Positions 9,005 to 19,473 of a stretch of DNA of 32,061 bases are shown in pieces. Numbering within the stretch: the stretch's first letter is position 1; the number at the start of each line of letters is the position of its first letter. The DNA lies in the NCBI GenBank assembly GCA_027579435.1, contig JANBPK010001291.1, positions 1-32,061 on the forward strand, written 5' to 3'. The DNA is from Candolleomyces eurysporus. Taxonomy: Eukaryota; Basidiomycota; Agaricomycetes; Agaricales; Psathyrellaceae. A program made the translations under genes and the position numbers. The notes under the pieces were generated by a model, which saw only the letters and a list, made by a program, of their open reading frames with translations, was not told the DNA's origin and ran no database searches.

Positions 9005-10508
9005 ATGGCTTCTCACACTCGCAGGGCCACTTACCTACTCGAACGAGATATCGAGGACAGCTTGATGACCACGCTCGATTCCAACTTTGACACTCGGATG
9101 TCACCTACTCCTCCGCCTTCGCTTCCTTCGCTTGCGCCTACTCTTCTTCCGCCTCACACCACTGACTCGATTTCTATCTCTCCAGCTCTCCTCGAGCATT
9201 CAACCTCCGAAACCCCATACCCTCTGCGTAAGCGAGCCAAACGGACTGTGGTCTCTGATGGACTGCAGAACCAGGGCGTACATACGCCGAGGAGGCCTAC
9301 GGCTCTCCAGTTGGAGCTCGCCAAGTATCCCCGGAGGGCATCACCTGTCAAGGTCACCTCTCCTTCCGCCTCTCGCTCGACATCGGGAGTTTCCACCGCT
9401 CGGTCGGCTTCGGGCGGGAGGTCAGCATCGGGAGGTAGTGAACCAGGGACTGGGACTCCTCGTAAGAGGGCAAGTGGGAGGAATGGAGACATGGCAAAGA
9501 CGAAGANGGGGGGTCAGCGCACGACAGAGGATCTACTCCGTTGATAAAGGGAATGGCTATGACGGACCTGCAGGCAGATCAGTCAGCGACTCGTGTACGA
9601 CACCTCTCCTCATCTTGCCTCCTTCTGCTCCTTTGCTTACACTCACATCCACTACCGATGCCACCAATACTCATACTTCTACCATCCCTATAGCATCTGC
9701 TACGACGACTAAGACAACACGTCCCGATATCTATACCAAACGCAAAGCCTTCCCCACCCCCTCTTTGCCCTCCGTATCCAGGAAAGGCACCGGCAAAGGC
9801 TACAAGCCCCTGAAATCACCTTCCACGCCCCTTAGATCTCCCCGAGCTCGAAAGGCGACGACGAGTCCTAGCGCTAAGGCGGCCTCTCTTGGAGGAGTTG
9901 GGGGGAGGTGGGGGAGTAGCAGCAGCACTAGCATGCTGAGTGTGTTTGCGAGGGGTTTGAAGAAGCGGATTCAGGGGAAGAAGCAGGAAAAGTTGAAGGC
10001 CAAGGCAAAGGGAGGAAAGGTAAAGGAGGAAGACGCCGGAGAGATGGTGATCAGCCCACCACCCTCCTCGATGGGCATGGAGTTCACGTTCGCTAGCGCG
10101 CAGGAGGACGACCTGGCGTGGAATAGGCAGAGAAACTTTACGATGGTGGAAGATAACGAGGATGCGGACGACGAATGCGATGACGGCCACGAAATCGAGC
10201 TCGATTTGTCACAGGACGAAGACGCCGATGTGCCGATGTCGATGTCGCTCCCTCTTCCTCGCTCGCCTACAACAGGCGTGCAGTTCCTGTCCATCTCTAC
10301 TCCGATCAACGACACCGACGTCAACGACCCCTTCGGCACGCCAGGAGCGATAAGGGACGTGGACGAAGACTGTGAGATGATGCTGGCTTCTTCACCTTGC
10401 TGTAGCGTGAACAACAGTCCGGTGAGCATCAGCGCGAGCATGCGAAAGGCGCATAGTAGAGAAAAGGCGATGAAAGTACTGGGATACGAAGCCCACGAAG
10501 CTTTCTAA
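9005..10508 (+). CDS. Disordered Ser/Pro-rich protein, probably nuclear
   Basis: Single exon from ATG 9005 to TAA 10508. An N at 9507, just before GGGGGG, splits it into two frames. Leaving that base out gives one frame of 500 residues, so I treat it as one gene. There is no folded domain that I recognise. Visible features are a charged N-terminus (TRRATYLLERDIEDSL), a basic cluster PLRKRAKRTVV near residue 75 that fits a nuclear localisation signal, many SP/TP sites (SPSTPLRSPRAR), a basic Gly/Lys segment near 320-340 (KKRIQGKKQEKLKAKAKGGK), an acidic stretch near 380-400 (EDNEDADDECDDGHE), and a C-terminal SREKAMKVLGYEAHEAF. The composition suggests a CDK-regulated nuclear protein; that is inference. 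Confidence 0.75.
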
Positions 10509-11114
10509 GGTGCTTGTTTGCCTGTAAATAATTAGGTCACCGAATCGTTGTTGAATATCTGGGACGTTCCGCGATGTTTGGGAAGCTCACCTTGTTTGCG
10601 AGAATCCATGTAAGTGTGGTGGAGCGAGGGAGTCAACTGCGTCGTCTGTGATTCAATTGCAATTTTGCTCGTGCATTTAAGTCGTGGGCTCGGTCAAGTT
10701 TGTCCGTCGGTTCCTTGTCGCAGTGCGTAGAGAGGGTGAGCAACGAGAAGCAAATAAGAGAGACTTTTCAGGTGCTCTAGATGGTACTACTGGGGCTCTT
10801 TCTGTAAGTATTTTACGGCTCACACCCCATTTGAAATTGGGGACTGGCGCCGCTACAATCAGGAACGGCCCGGGCGCATCACAGTGATAGAACGGACCCC
10901 TCTCCCACTCCCTCAACGCCACCGGCCAAAATCGACGCCAAACAACGGCCCATAGGTAACTTCATCGTGCACACTCATCTGCTTACGTCTTCTTAGCTTC
11001 CCTCAGGTGACACATCATCACTGAGAGTGAACCTCAAACGGCTACCCTTCATACCCATCAATCGCCAGAACCGTTCTGCTCTCATTCCGTTTTCTCTCTC
11101 CATCACAATTCGCA
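10509..11114. other. Intergenic between two plus-strand genes
   Basis: Holds the 3' side of the disordered-protein gene and the promoter of the Zn2Cys6 gene. A short frame at 10684-10887 shows nothing domain-like. The last 60 bases before 11115 are pyrimidine-rich (CTCATTCCGTTTTCTCTCTCC), typical of a fungal start region. Confidence 0.4.
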
Positions 11115-12369
11115 ATGCCTCCGGAACATATCAAGGCTTCATCGAAGCATCGTCTAAGCAGGAAAGAGCTGGATAAATATCAGTTTAACGAAACATCTGA
11201 CAAGGAGCTGGAAACGAAGCGCAATCGAGGTGCGTGGTGTATCCTGCTGACGTGCCCATGTCTGATCCATTGTCTCGGATTTCTTATCCATGCTTCCACA
11301 GGCGAGGTAGGTCTATCGTGAGCTTCTCGCCAGTCTTCTATTAACAGAATTTATATTGCAAAGGTTAGCTGTGCCGAATGTCGAAGGTGTGCGACCATCG
11401 GTTCCCTCGTTACCGTTCTCATCTTAGCCGTTTAGACTAAGGATAAAGTGCAATAAGCAGATACCATGCCAATCGTGTCAGGTATGTCCTCGTCTTCTGT
11501 CGTTCTAGTCTTGTAGCGCTCACTCTCGCTGTCTGTAAGCGTCGAGGTTGTGCCACCCTGTGCCCCAACGGTGAGCATTTAGTCAATGGTGTGATTGGAG
11601 CATGACCTCAACGTCGATTTAGGCAGTCTATGGACTGGACAGCGGTGCGTGTTTCGATCCCCAATGCAATTGCTGTCTCATCTTTCTCTCAGCTTTATCC
11701 TCGCTGCCGCAGAGGACTTTCTCAGCAAGATCTCAACTCTCAGCAGTCGAATCAGACAACTCGAAGAGGCTCTCTCAACCTTGCAGGCGGAGCAATCAAC
11801 CGAACCTCACCCATTGCTGGCCGCCGATCTCATTTCCTCCCAAGACAAATCTAGCGCAGATCGTGATTTGGAAATGCATTATGAGCCGACTGGAGGCGAA
11901 TCGTCGAAGAGAGGGGGCAGTGGGCAGACTTCGAGCTCATGCTCAAATACTGGAGAGGTTATTAATACTTCCGGGATGTGTTTCACACCCCAGCTTGGGG
12001 TGTCTCAATTTTTTGGGCCGACGGGGGACCCTGACGTGCGTGCTGTATTCTATCGTTCTTCTTCTCCCTGATCCGTTGCGTTCATAGTCATTTTGGTACC
12101 AAGAATCCCCAGACGTCAACCCTGTCACGTCTGGGCCGTCCTCCTTCTCTCTTCCACCCTCTGAGGAAATTTCTGCTAACGCTAGGACTGCCGATCGCTC
12201 CACGACCCATAGCTCAGCAAGTTTCAACGACCTTTCTCTCTTCCCGTCGGCTTTCCCATCCACTCCATCGATCAACCAGCCGATATCCAAAACGTATCCT
12301 GGAGTCTGGTCAACATCACCGCCGACTTCTACATGGTTGCCAAAGACGATAGAGGATTGTGTGTGGTGA
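11115..12369 (+). CDS. Zn2Cys6 transcription factor, C-terminally short
   Basis: Eight exons join in frame to 288 residues: 11115-11229, 11302-11306, 11364-11386, 11436-11481, 11540-11570, 11623-11644, 11693-12035, 12088-12369. Every intron is GT-AG and the total is 867 nt. Exons 3-5 encode the DNA-binding domain, CAECRRLRIKC then NKQIPC, QSC and RRGCATLC: C-x2-C-x6-C-x5-C-x2-C-x8-C, a binuclear zinc cluster. GSLWTGQRFILAAAEDFL and a heptad-like coiled coil (ISTLSSRIRQLEEALSTLQ), the usual dimerisation segment, follow. The rest is Ser/Pro-rich and ends TWLPKTIEDCVW. Family members I know are usually over 500 residues with a fungal-specific regulatory domain, which is absent here and not evident downstream. 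Either a truncated gene or a short regulator; reading through the last intron would stop at 12071 instead. Confidence 0.75.
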
Positions 12370-15300
12370 TGAGAATAAGTGACGCTCATCTTCGTCGGTT
12401 GCTTAGCTGGGATAGCACCAAGGACAATAGAACATGTTGTAAAATACTCTCTTGATTCCTGCTAGCCAGGACGTGATGTCTATCAAGTCTGCGCTCAAGC
12501 TGAACGATAGAACGCGCTGAATTAGCTTGTGACTCAGGCGTTCGAGCTGAGTAGTATGACGATGAACTAAATCCTCCACATTGAGCCCTAGCGGTTCATG
12601 GCCATGTTCTCTCTTTCCATTGAATTCCATGTTGCCACAGCAGCCTACCGTTGTGGAGAGTGCACACCGTGTGCGCGTGCACTCACCGATTCCGTTCCGT
12701 CTCCATTCTCCGGAACGGGAATAGCTGTCCCGATCCTTGTGATATCTTTAGGGTATAAATGTAGTTCACTTATCTCCTGTATCGTTAGCTAGCTCTCCCC
12801 ATAGCCCACTCCACATTCTTTCGTTGCCCCCTTTATTCCTTACTCTCCGAATTCATCTTTATTTCTTACCTCTACTCGAAGATCAGTCTAGTTACCCCCT
12901 AGGTCGATCACTCGCGATCTTTTCTCGTTTAGATCGGTGGTTCGCACCCACCGTATCTATCTGTCTTACACCGTCATCGAGTCGTAGGCCTTATTGAGAT
13001 TAGCTAGCCTTGATACGTCACTCACTCCTCACGTCCTGTCATTGAGAGCGAGGGACTTCCAGTGCCCTCTTCGAAAGTATTTGATATTTAGGAGGCTGGT
13101 CACAAGACGTACAAAATGAACTCGAGGTAAGGTAAGATGATAGGATTATTTTGCGGAAATTTGAGAGTAGACGGGTGTTGTGAACAGCTTCGCCTTCTGC
13201 AACTCCCGGACATAGTTGGATGATTTTGCGTGCTCTGGCCCATCTACCTTTGTTCTCACTCCAAGTTCAACTTATCATTACGCCTCCATTGTATCTCTCA
13301 ATCACGATTACCCCTACTCAAATGTGCAAACGTTAAGCGTGGAATTAGTCCAAGTCTCTCCGAGTCGCATACACTATGGTACAAAGAAACATGGAGCTTC
13401 GGCTCATAAGTGAATCAGTCAGCTTACTATTTCACTTGTGATACGACTGCCAAGCACCCATGACTCGCCGCCGAGGTACAGAGCCGTGACATCGTTCCAT
13501 TCTTTGTCACTACTTAACGATCGGAGGTTGGGTTAAGGTATACCCGCAGCGGGCGTCAGGTCATCTTTTCAAGACCGAGCGACAAGGTGAACGACTTGCG
13601 CCTAGACAGGAACAAGGTTTGAGATGTTTTCAGACAAGCTGGACTCCGTCTTCTCTCAGGTACACATGAATCCATAGAGCTTGGGCCAAGATCGATAGGG
13701 AGCAAAAATACTCATTGTACGAACAATTTTGCTTGTCTCGACCTCACACAGCCATTTATATCCGTTAATGAGGTAGTGGGGAGAATTGGGTCTGAATGCA
13801 TAAGACAAGATAATTAGGAAACGTGCTATCCTGAACCTACGTGCAATCATGATCGAGTGTTCGAGTCGAACGGGTGTTGTGTTGCTTCTGTTGTAGCAGT
13901 TTGAAACGCGGGAGCTGTCAAAGTGTTGGACCTTTCATCTCAGGCTCAGCGACTCAGCTAGTCTATCCACAGACGTACACATGCAAAAATATTATACTTG
14001 ACCGAATTTATGCTTGCTTGGTAGCAAATTTTCACACCTATTTGTCTGAGCAGCACGGTCAACCAGCGTACTCCGTCGAATTCCAGCGTCGGTGTCGCTA
14101 GTTGAGAAAAGTGCAAAGCTTNAAAAGAAGCCAGCTAGCCAGTACGCCAAGCACTACTCGGCCTTGCTATCAGTCGGTGAGCCTCTCGGGAGTGAGGTGA
14201 GGAGGTAAAACGTCGGCACAACGCGTCGTTGATTAAGGAGAAGGTTTAGTTGCCTCCGAATGTGATGAATATGGAGTGAGAGCGTTGAAGCGGTGGAGGA
14301 CCAGCGGGGTTGATAGTGTAGCAAAGTTTAACGACGATCACGACGAGTGCTGGCGAATTGGGAGAAGGAGGGGACAGCATACTTTGAAGTGTAGCTGAGA
14401 CGAATTGTATCAGATCGAACTAGTATTTGATTTTGAAGATAAACTTCCGTTTCCATTCGTCTACATCTCACAACGAACGAGGGTAAGACGAGCCTTGTCA
14501 TGCGGATAGATAGGACGTAGGAGCCAAGTATATCATACTCCTTATTATGCTAATGACGCAAGGTAATGAATGACCTGGAGAAGAGGAAGAAGACAAGGAG
14601 GTTACTCATCGACAACAAACGACCGACACAAATTCTAAGATCCTCCGAAATTCGGCAAACTAACGATGGAGAATGGGCTCACGTTCCCAAAATTAGATTG
14701 ATCATTAATTTGTACGCCCACGAGCATGCACGGAGGCTCGCTGGACCTCGAACGTATTATTGAGCGCATGAATGAAACCTCTTTGCGCAGGACCGAATAT
14801 CATCTGTGCAAAAGGTGTCTTGTTGAGGGAACAGGGGGTTATCGCAGGTCACCTGTGCTAGAAAACCCTTGGCGTTGGCCAAAATTTGTGCGGGCCACTC
14901 GTGATTCAGGAAAGAATCCGGTGGTAACGGGTAGATGACCCACCAGGCCAGCTGGACTTGCTGTTGGTCTAGCAACCTATGAGTAGCTTCAGAGTAGTGG
15001 CATGTGAACAACGGTGGCGCTATTAGATAGGGAGCCAGAAGTCTACTCCTTTAACCGCCGATCGCAGGGAAGATTCGCCAGGTGCGGCGTGTCTAGACGT
15101 CATCACTTTGCACCGATGTTTGGCAAGAGCTCTGATGGGTCACAACACCGTCTGCTGTCGTCCGTCGCCGTTGACTTTGGTGGGGCAACCAAGGAAGCCC
15201 TGTTCCCGACTCCCCATTCATGATATCTCCCTCGTCATGTGCGCCTTTCACCAGAATTCCCGTCGATGCTGTTGACCTCACCGCAAACTCCTAAAGGATA

Positions 15301-15939
15301 CTACGAGCCGGACCGACCACGTTTCTCTCCACACGAGAAGACGGATAGGCAGAGATATTGGGTACCGAGATCTGATACCTCCCACAAGGATGATGAACCG
15401 AGATGACCTGGCGCAGTGGGAATGGTGTGCGAGGAGAGGCGGATAGGGATGTGTGTTGCGATACGCAATTGTGCAGCGGCGAACGATGACTTTATCTTCC
15501 CAAGGTGCGTGTATTTTCCCCTTCTCCTTTCACCCTCGCATTACTTATGAACTGTGTACGCGTTTGAATAGGACAATGAGATTATCATATGTAGTCTCAC
15601 TTCAATTGGAATCGGCAAACGACAGACCCACAAACCTCGACCCTCGCGATTGCGATGTCTGTTCGGGATTTCNTTTTTTATCAGCGACGGCCCTTTCTTC
15701 CTCTCGGTCTTGATTGCATCTTCTTTCTTTCTTCACACTTCAGTGTGCTTCTTGCTCGTCAATGTTTAACATCGACCCTATGCATTTTTTGGTGATAGGA
15801 GGAACACAAGGCTCGACATCCCATGTATCGTCTCGCGACGCGACTTCAGGAGCAGCGCATATGAACAGAGTCTGTTGCGTATGATAAAGAAACTAGGCAT
15901 GAGAAGCATGCGAGGGCAGAGGACGTTTCGTGGAGGTGA
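12370..15939. other. Long gene-free stretch
   Basis: No gene can be supported over about 3.6 kb. Frames such as 12403-12630 (-), 14757-15011 (-) and 15453-15713 (+) are short, lack starts or splice partners with coding character, and match no motif. GGTGG-TTCGCAC-CCACC near 12930-12950 looks like a T arm but has no tRNA body. Ns lie at 14122 and 15673, each beside a homopolymer. A stretch at about 15780-15934 ending in a GTGAGT donor reads open in one frame but has no start codon. Confidence 0.45.
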
Positions 15940-16550
15940 GTGTTATTCTCATGTGTTGCTGCTCTCTTTCCCTTCGTACCATGCTCACATTTCCTCACTT
16001 TGTCCTGTCCTCTGCTTCTTTCGGCGTCCCCACCGTTCATCATACCCTGTCCAGACTCTCGTTTCCCCCCTTTTTTAGTCCTTTAACTTCTCGATGTCCC
16101 TTAATCCTCGTTTGTATCTCCCTCTACTTGGCTCAGTACAGTTTGTCTGTCAAGGATCCACGACAATTGGTACTGATTTGATTGGTGTCCAGCACCGACC
16201 ATCTATCTGCCTCTGCCACCGCAGTGCGTTGAAGAAAGGAGGAAACAAGATTGATCATTCCCCGGTCCGTCCCATTCAAATCTTCCTAACCGTCAACTAC
16301 CGCCTCGTCCTTTCGTTTCCCGAGCTGTTGCCGTCCCAAAGTAATTTGGTTCGTATAGCTTCTTTGATCATGCGTTGTACCACAGTCACCGGCGCTTCCC
16401 TCTCTCTGCTCTCAATCATGTCATACGCGAGCGCACATGTTTATTCCATTCATTTCATTCTTTTGCTCCTGTCTACTTCGCCTTACGCCGCGGAATAAGT
16501 GCTCGCCTGATTATGTATAGAACTGACATTCTCGATCCCCGTCATCTGCG
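15940..16550 (+). repeat. Repeat B copy 2, with possible Repeat A trace
   Basis: From about 16155 to 16550 this aligns with 905-1345 (see that entry for landmarks). The 200 bases before it (15940-16140) loosely resemble Repeat A: pyrimidine-rich, TTTCCCTTCGTAC near the start and GGCTCAGTA at the end. If that holds, A and B are parts of one element, adjacent here and separated by about 575 bp in the first copy. The A part is uncertain. Confidence 0.5.
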
Positions 16551-16943
16551 ATCGAATATATGTCCCGATTCCCGAAGAGCCGAACCAAAGGCTTCGTTCT
16601 CGGATTGCGCACTCATGATCCCAATGTGACGGGCGTTTATTTAGCACGGAGGCTGAAATTCCCTGGAAATCGTGAATTCAAATAAAGGATCTTGGGTCCG
16701 AAATGAATATGTACATTGTATCAAAAAATGTAGGTATCAAGCGAGACGTTCGTTCTTTAGAATACATTGGCCGTGGGTGATGTACAAGTAGTGTAAGTCA
16801 AGAAGTTGAGAGCGCTTTGACAGCTGGGTTCAATCGAGACGTAACTAATAGGAAGAAGATGGAAAGCGTTCTGAGTTTTATACTCCAAGAAGAATCTAAA
16901 TTCATGCACAATTCACCGGCTAATACCGCAGTTGCGTCCTGGC
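16551..16943. other. 3' flank of the F-box gene, no gene seen
   Basis: AT-rich flank downstream of the minus-strand F-box gene, probably carrying its 3' UTR and polyadenylation region. No open frame or repeat that I can support. Confidence 0.4.
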
Positions 16944-18404
16944 TCACTGGGCGTGCGTGCGAAACGTCCCCGGCGTAAAGACTAATTCCACCTCCTCAGT
17001 CAAAAATAGATCCCTAGTGGCTCGACGAACTCGAAGATTCTGAGACGTCGATGTCCCCAATGAATGATCTTCTTGTTCGAGGAACGACATCAACAGTCGT
17101 CGTTGGTCCGCCGAGAAGTTTGGACAATCCACGATTGTGAGAGACGTAAGATGGGCCAATAGTCGTCGTGTGTGATGACTCGACATCTCCTTCCTCAGTT
17201 CTACCCAAAATCCATCGTCTACACAAGGGCAGTTGATCAGCTCGAGGTGCTGTCCATCAAAGCGAGCTACCATCTTCGGAACCACTCGATGATTGTCCAT
17301 GGGGATGTCCACGAGAACCAACTTTGAGCTGCTCGAGACGTAAATGGGAGATGTGGAAGTGAAGTAGCAGCAGATGAGGATAAGGGTCTGAGGACTGGTG
17401 ATTCTGTCGAGAACGAACTTGACCGAGTCCTGTTTCGTATGCTTAATAATGATACGAGGCATGGATCTTGAGACGAGTGGTGTCCCAGCTTGGGCAAACG
17501 ACAAGCACGCGGGTTTCAAGGCGGGTCCTTTGACTGTCCAAGGGTGGCCATCATCTATTGGCTCAAAGGTGTCCAAGTCCAACGTTACGAGTCGTGGAAA
17601 GGACGGTAAGACGTCGAGGAAGAAGTGGTGGACGAGTGCATCAGAATAGCCATCCACGCGGAAGGTAAGGTTGCTTATGCTGAACGTCTCAAGCATTGGC
17701 ATTCTAGAGAATACGTCCTCCATTCCAGATCCACTTCGGCAAATCGACGATCGAATCATTACCAAAAGGTTCTTCCCATCGACGTGAACCGCCGTCAACA
17801 CCGAATCGACTTCGAATCGACTGTGAATTGGAGGCGGGGGAGAGGCTGGAGGAGGCTGAAGAATCGGATCGTCTCCGTTGCATCTCAACACAATCGTCCT
17901 CAGTGTCCTAAGTCGATCAACATTGCTTGAGTGGAGGAGTGATTGAAGGTTGGGTAGCGACGAAGCCTGATTGGTCTCTACCACCAGCACCTCAACCCTC
18001 TCCAAGTCCCCCTTCAACACGTTCAAGAGCGCCTCTATGGATCCACGTTCGTCAAAGTCGAGGGTAGGTGGGATCTTCCTCTTCCTAAAAAGGTAGACGC
18101 AGACGGTGAGAGGTGCAGAGCGAGTGAGGTAGGTATTGAGAGGAGAGGCCGACAGTGTTTCGATAGTGTGTGGTGCATCGATGAAAATTGTTATGTGTCG
18201 CCATGTCGGAGGGGTACAGCGTGATATATCATCCCAGCGTCGACAGACGCGGCCCAGGTAGCGGAGGCCGGAGTGTATTCGCTCTATGCTGCGGGGCAGA
18301 TATCCCCGAGGGTCCAAGTCGATGTTCGGAGTGGCGGCATATTCGAGGATCAGAGAAATGTTGTCGGTGGGGAGTCTTCTGATAGGGCAACCCGTGCTGG
18401 ACAT
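16944..18404 (-). CDS. F-box domain protein with LRR-like C-terminus
   Basis: Intronless frame of 486 residues. Residues about 8-75 form the F-box: IRRLPTDNISLILEYAA, then LRYLGRVCRRWDDISRCTPPTWRHI, with the usual LP-x2-x-I-x2-IL and VCRRW...P..W spacing. An F-box binds Skp1 and brings a substrate to an SCF ubiquitin ligase. The rest has irregular Leu-rich segments (LVTLDLDTF, LTSLTIVDCPNF, LETFSISNLTF), suggesting a leucine-rich-repeat substrate surface; that part is weaker. Such single-copy F-box/LRR genes are very numerous in agaricomycetes and their substrates are mostly unknown. Length and architecture look complete. No frame breaks or Ns. Confidence 0.85.
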   Translation of the reverse strand: MSSTGCPIRRLPTDNISLILEYAATPNIDLDPRGYLPRSIERIHSGLRYLGRVCRRWDDISRCTPPTWRHITIFIDAPHTIETLSASPLNTYLTRSAPLTVCVYLFRKRKIPPTLDFDERGSIEALLNVLKGDLERVEVLVVETNQASSLPNLQSLLHSSNVDRLRTLRTIVLRCNGDDPILQPPPASPPPPIHSRFEVDSVLTAVHVDGKNLLVMIRSSICRSGSGMEDVFSRMPMLETFSISNLTFRVDGYSDALVHHFFLDVLPSFPRLVTLDLDTFEPIDDGHPWTVKGPALKPACLSFAQAGTPLVSRSMPRIIIKHTKQDSVKFVLDRITSPQTLILICCYFTSTSPIYVSSSSKLVLVDIPMDNHRVVPKMVARFDGQHLELINCPCVDDGFWVELRKEMSSHHTRRLLAHLTSLTIVDCPNFSADQRRLLMSFLEQEDHSLGTSTSQNLRVRRATRDLFLTEEVELVFTPGTFRTHAQ

Positions 18405-19473
18405 CGATGGGAACGATCTCGAGGAACAAGGACAGTGGTCGATGGAGAATAGTAGGCGCCGTTCGGTGACGATCTGCTGCAGAAAGTGGGTTTGAAACGT
18501 TGAAAGAGAAGCAAATCAAAGGTCTCCACGGGGAGGAGCTCATAAGAGCCATGGATATCTTCTCAGAAGAGGAGAGGATCTGGCAGTCTTCAAGCCACGC
18601 TGCCGATTCAGTTGCAAATAGGCTGAGTGCGAGGCAGGCAAGAAGGCGGTGGAATCCCATAGAACGTTCAGGGTCAATTTTTTCAGCTCAGTTGACTCCA
18701 CCGGAGAACCATGCGCACCGTCGAATAAGGTTTTACCACAGTCCAGGTGACCATCCGCGCCAGAGACTGCCAACGAGGACNAAAAAATTCTAATTGCTCT
18801 GTGCCGCGAGGCGTCNTTTTTTAAGGTGGTGATAGGTACTGAGACGAGATCCGAAAATCATCAACCCTACGAGTCCATTGGATTCCTCAAAGAAACGCTC
18901 TCCGTTATACCGTGCCGGTCGATAAAAAACGTCAGACTTCGAATCACTCCGCAGCTGCTCGGATTCGAAAGGAATCATTCTACACGATTTTCTTACCGGA
19001 AGTCTGGGACACGGTGAACTCAAAAAATTTCGTTCCAATGGACTTGACTGTGTAATTAATGTATTACTTTTCTTGAGATAAGATCGGTTCAAGTGGAAGC
19101 AAGGTAATCGTTAATGACAACCACGACGGTGCGGCGGTCGAAATCAATTGAGTCGTATTTCAGTCACCGCCGCGCCGATTCCCGAATTCAGGGCACGGAA
19201 AGTTTACCTCGCAAGGGCCACGATTGAATTCCAAAAACCAGAGGCAGTGTATTGAGAACCGTAACAGACATGCAAATGCGGTGGGTATCAGCAAGACTGA
19301 CTACTAGAAAGGCGAGGGTCGAATCCATGAGTTGATAAATGAATAGATAGGATGTGAAATTCGACAGCGATGCATATGGATATTGAATGAGAGACAAAGA
19401 GGAACGGAGAAAGTCCAATGAATCGACAACTACGATAACAATAACAGAAAAAAAAAAGAAAGAAAACATCCAA
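18405..19473. other. Intergenic between two minus-strand genes
   Basis: Contains the promoter side of the F-box gene and the 3' flank of the SH3-TBC gene. Two Ns, at 18781 (before AAAAAA) and 18816 (before TTTTTT), lie 35 bases apart. A purine tract with a run of A occurs near 19447-19465. No gene is supported. Confidence 0.4.

Noticed and set aside
12920..12955. T-arm-like GGTGG-TTCGCAC-CCACC
   Set aside because: The loop lacks the A expected at position 58, and no D arm, anticodon arm or acceptor stem could be found on either strand.
14757..15011. 84-codon minus-strand ORF
   Set aside because: Somewhat protein-like, but rich in Cys, Gln and Trp, with no motif, no partner exons and a gene-free neighbourhood. 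Possibly a relic; not supportable.
15780..15934. Open stretch ending in a GTGAGT donor (reads ...SLLRMIKKLGMRSMRG...)
   Set aside because: Open for about 50 codons but without a start codon or identifiable upstream or downstream exon; it directly abuts repeat sequence. Too little to call a gene.
18229..18660. Minus-strand ORF starting with a signal-peptide-like segment (MGFHRLLACLALSLFATESAAW)
   Set aside because: Most of it overlaps the F-box gene in another frame, and downstream of the first 30 residues the composition is that of a shadow frame. The hydrophobic start may be chance; no donor site was found that would exit before the F-box gene.
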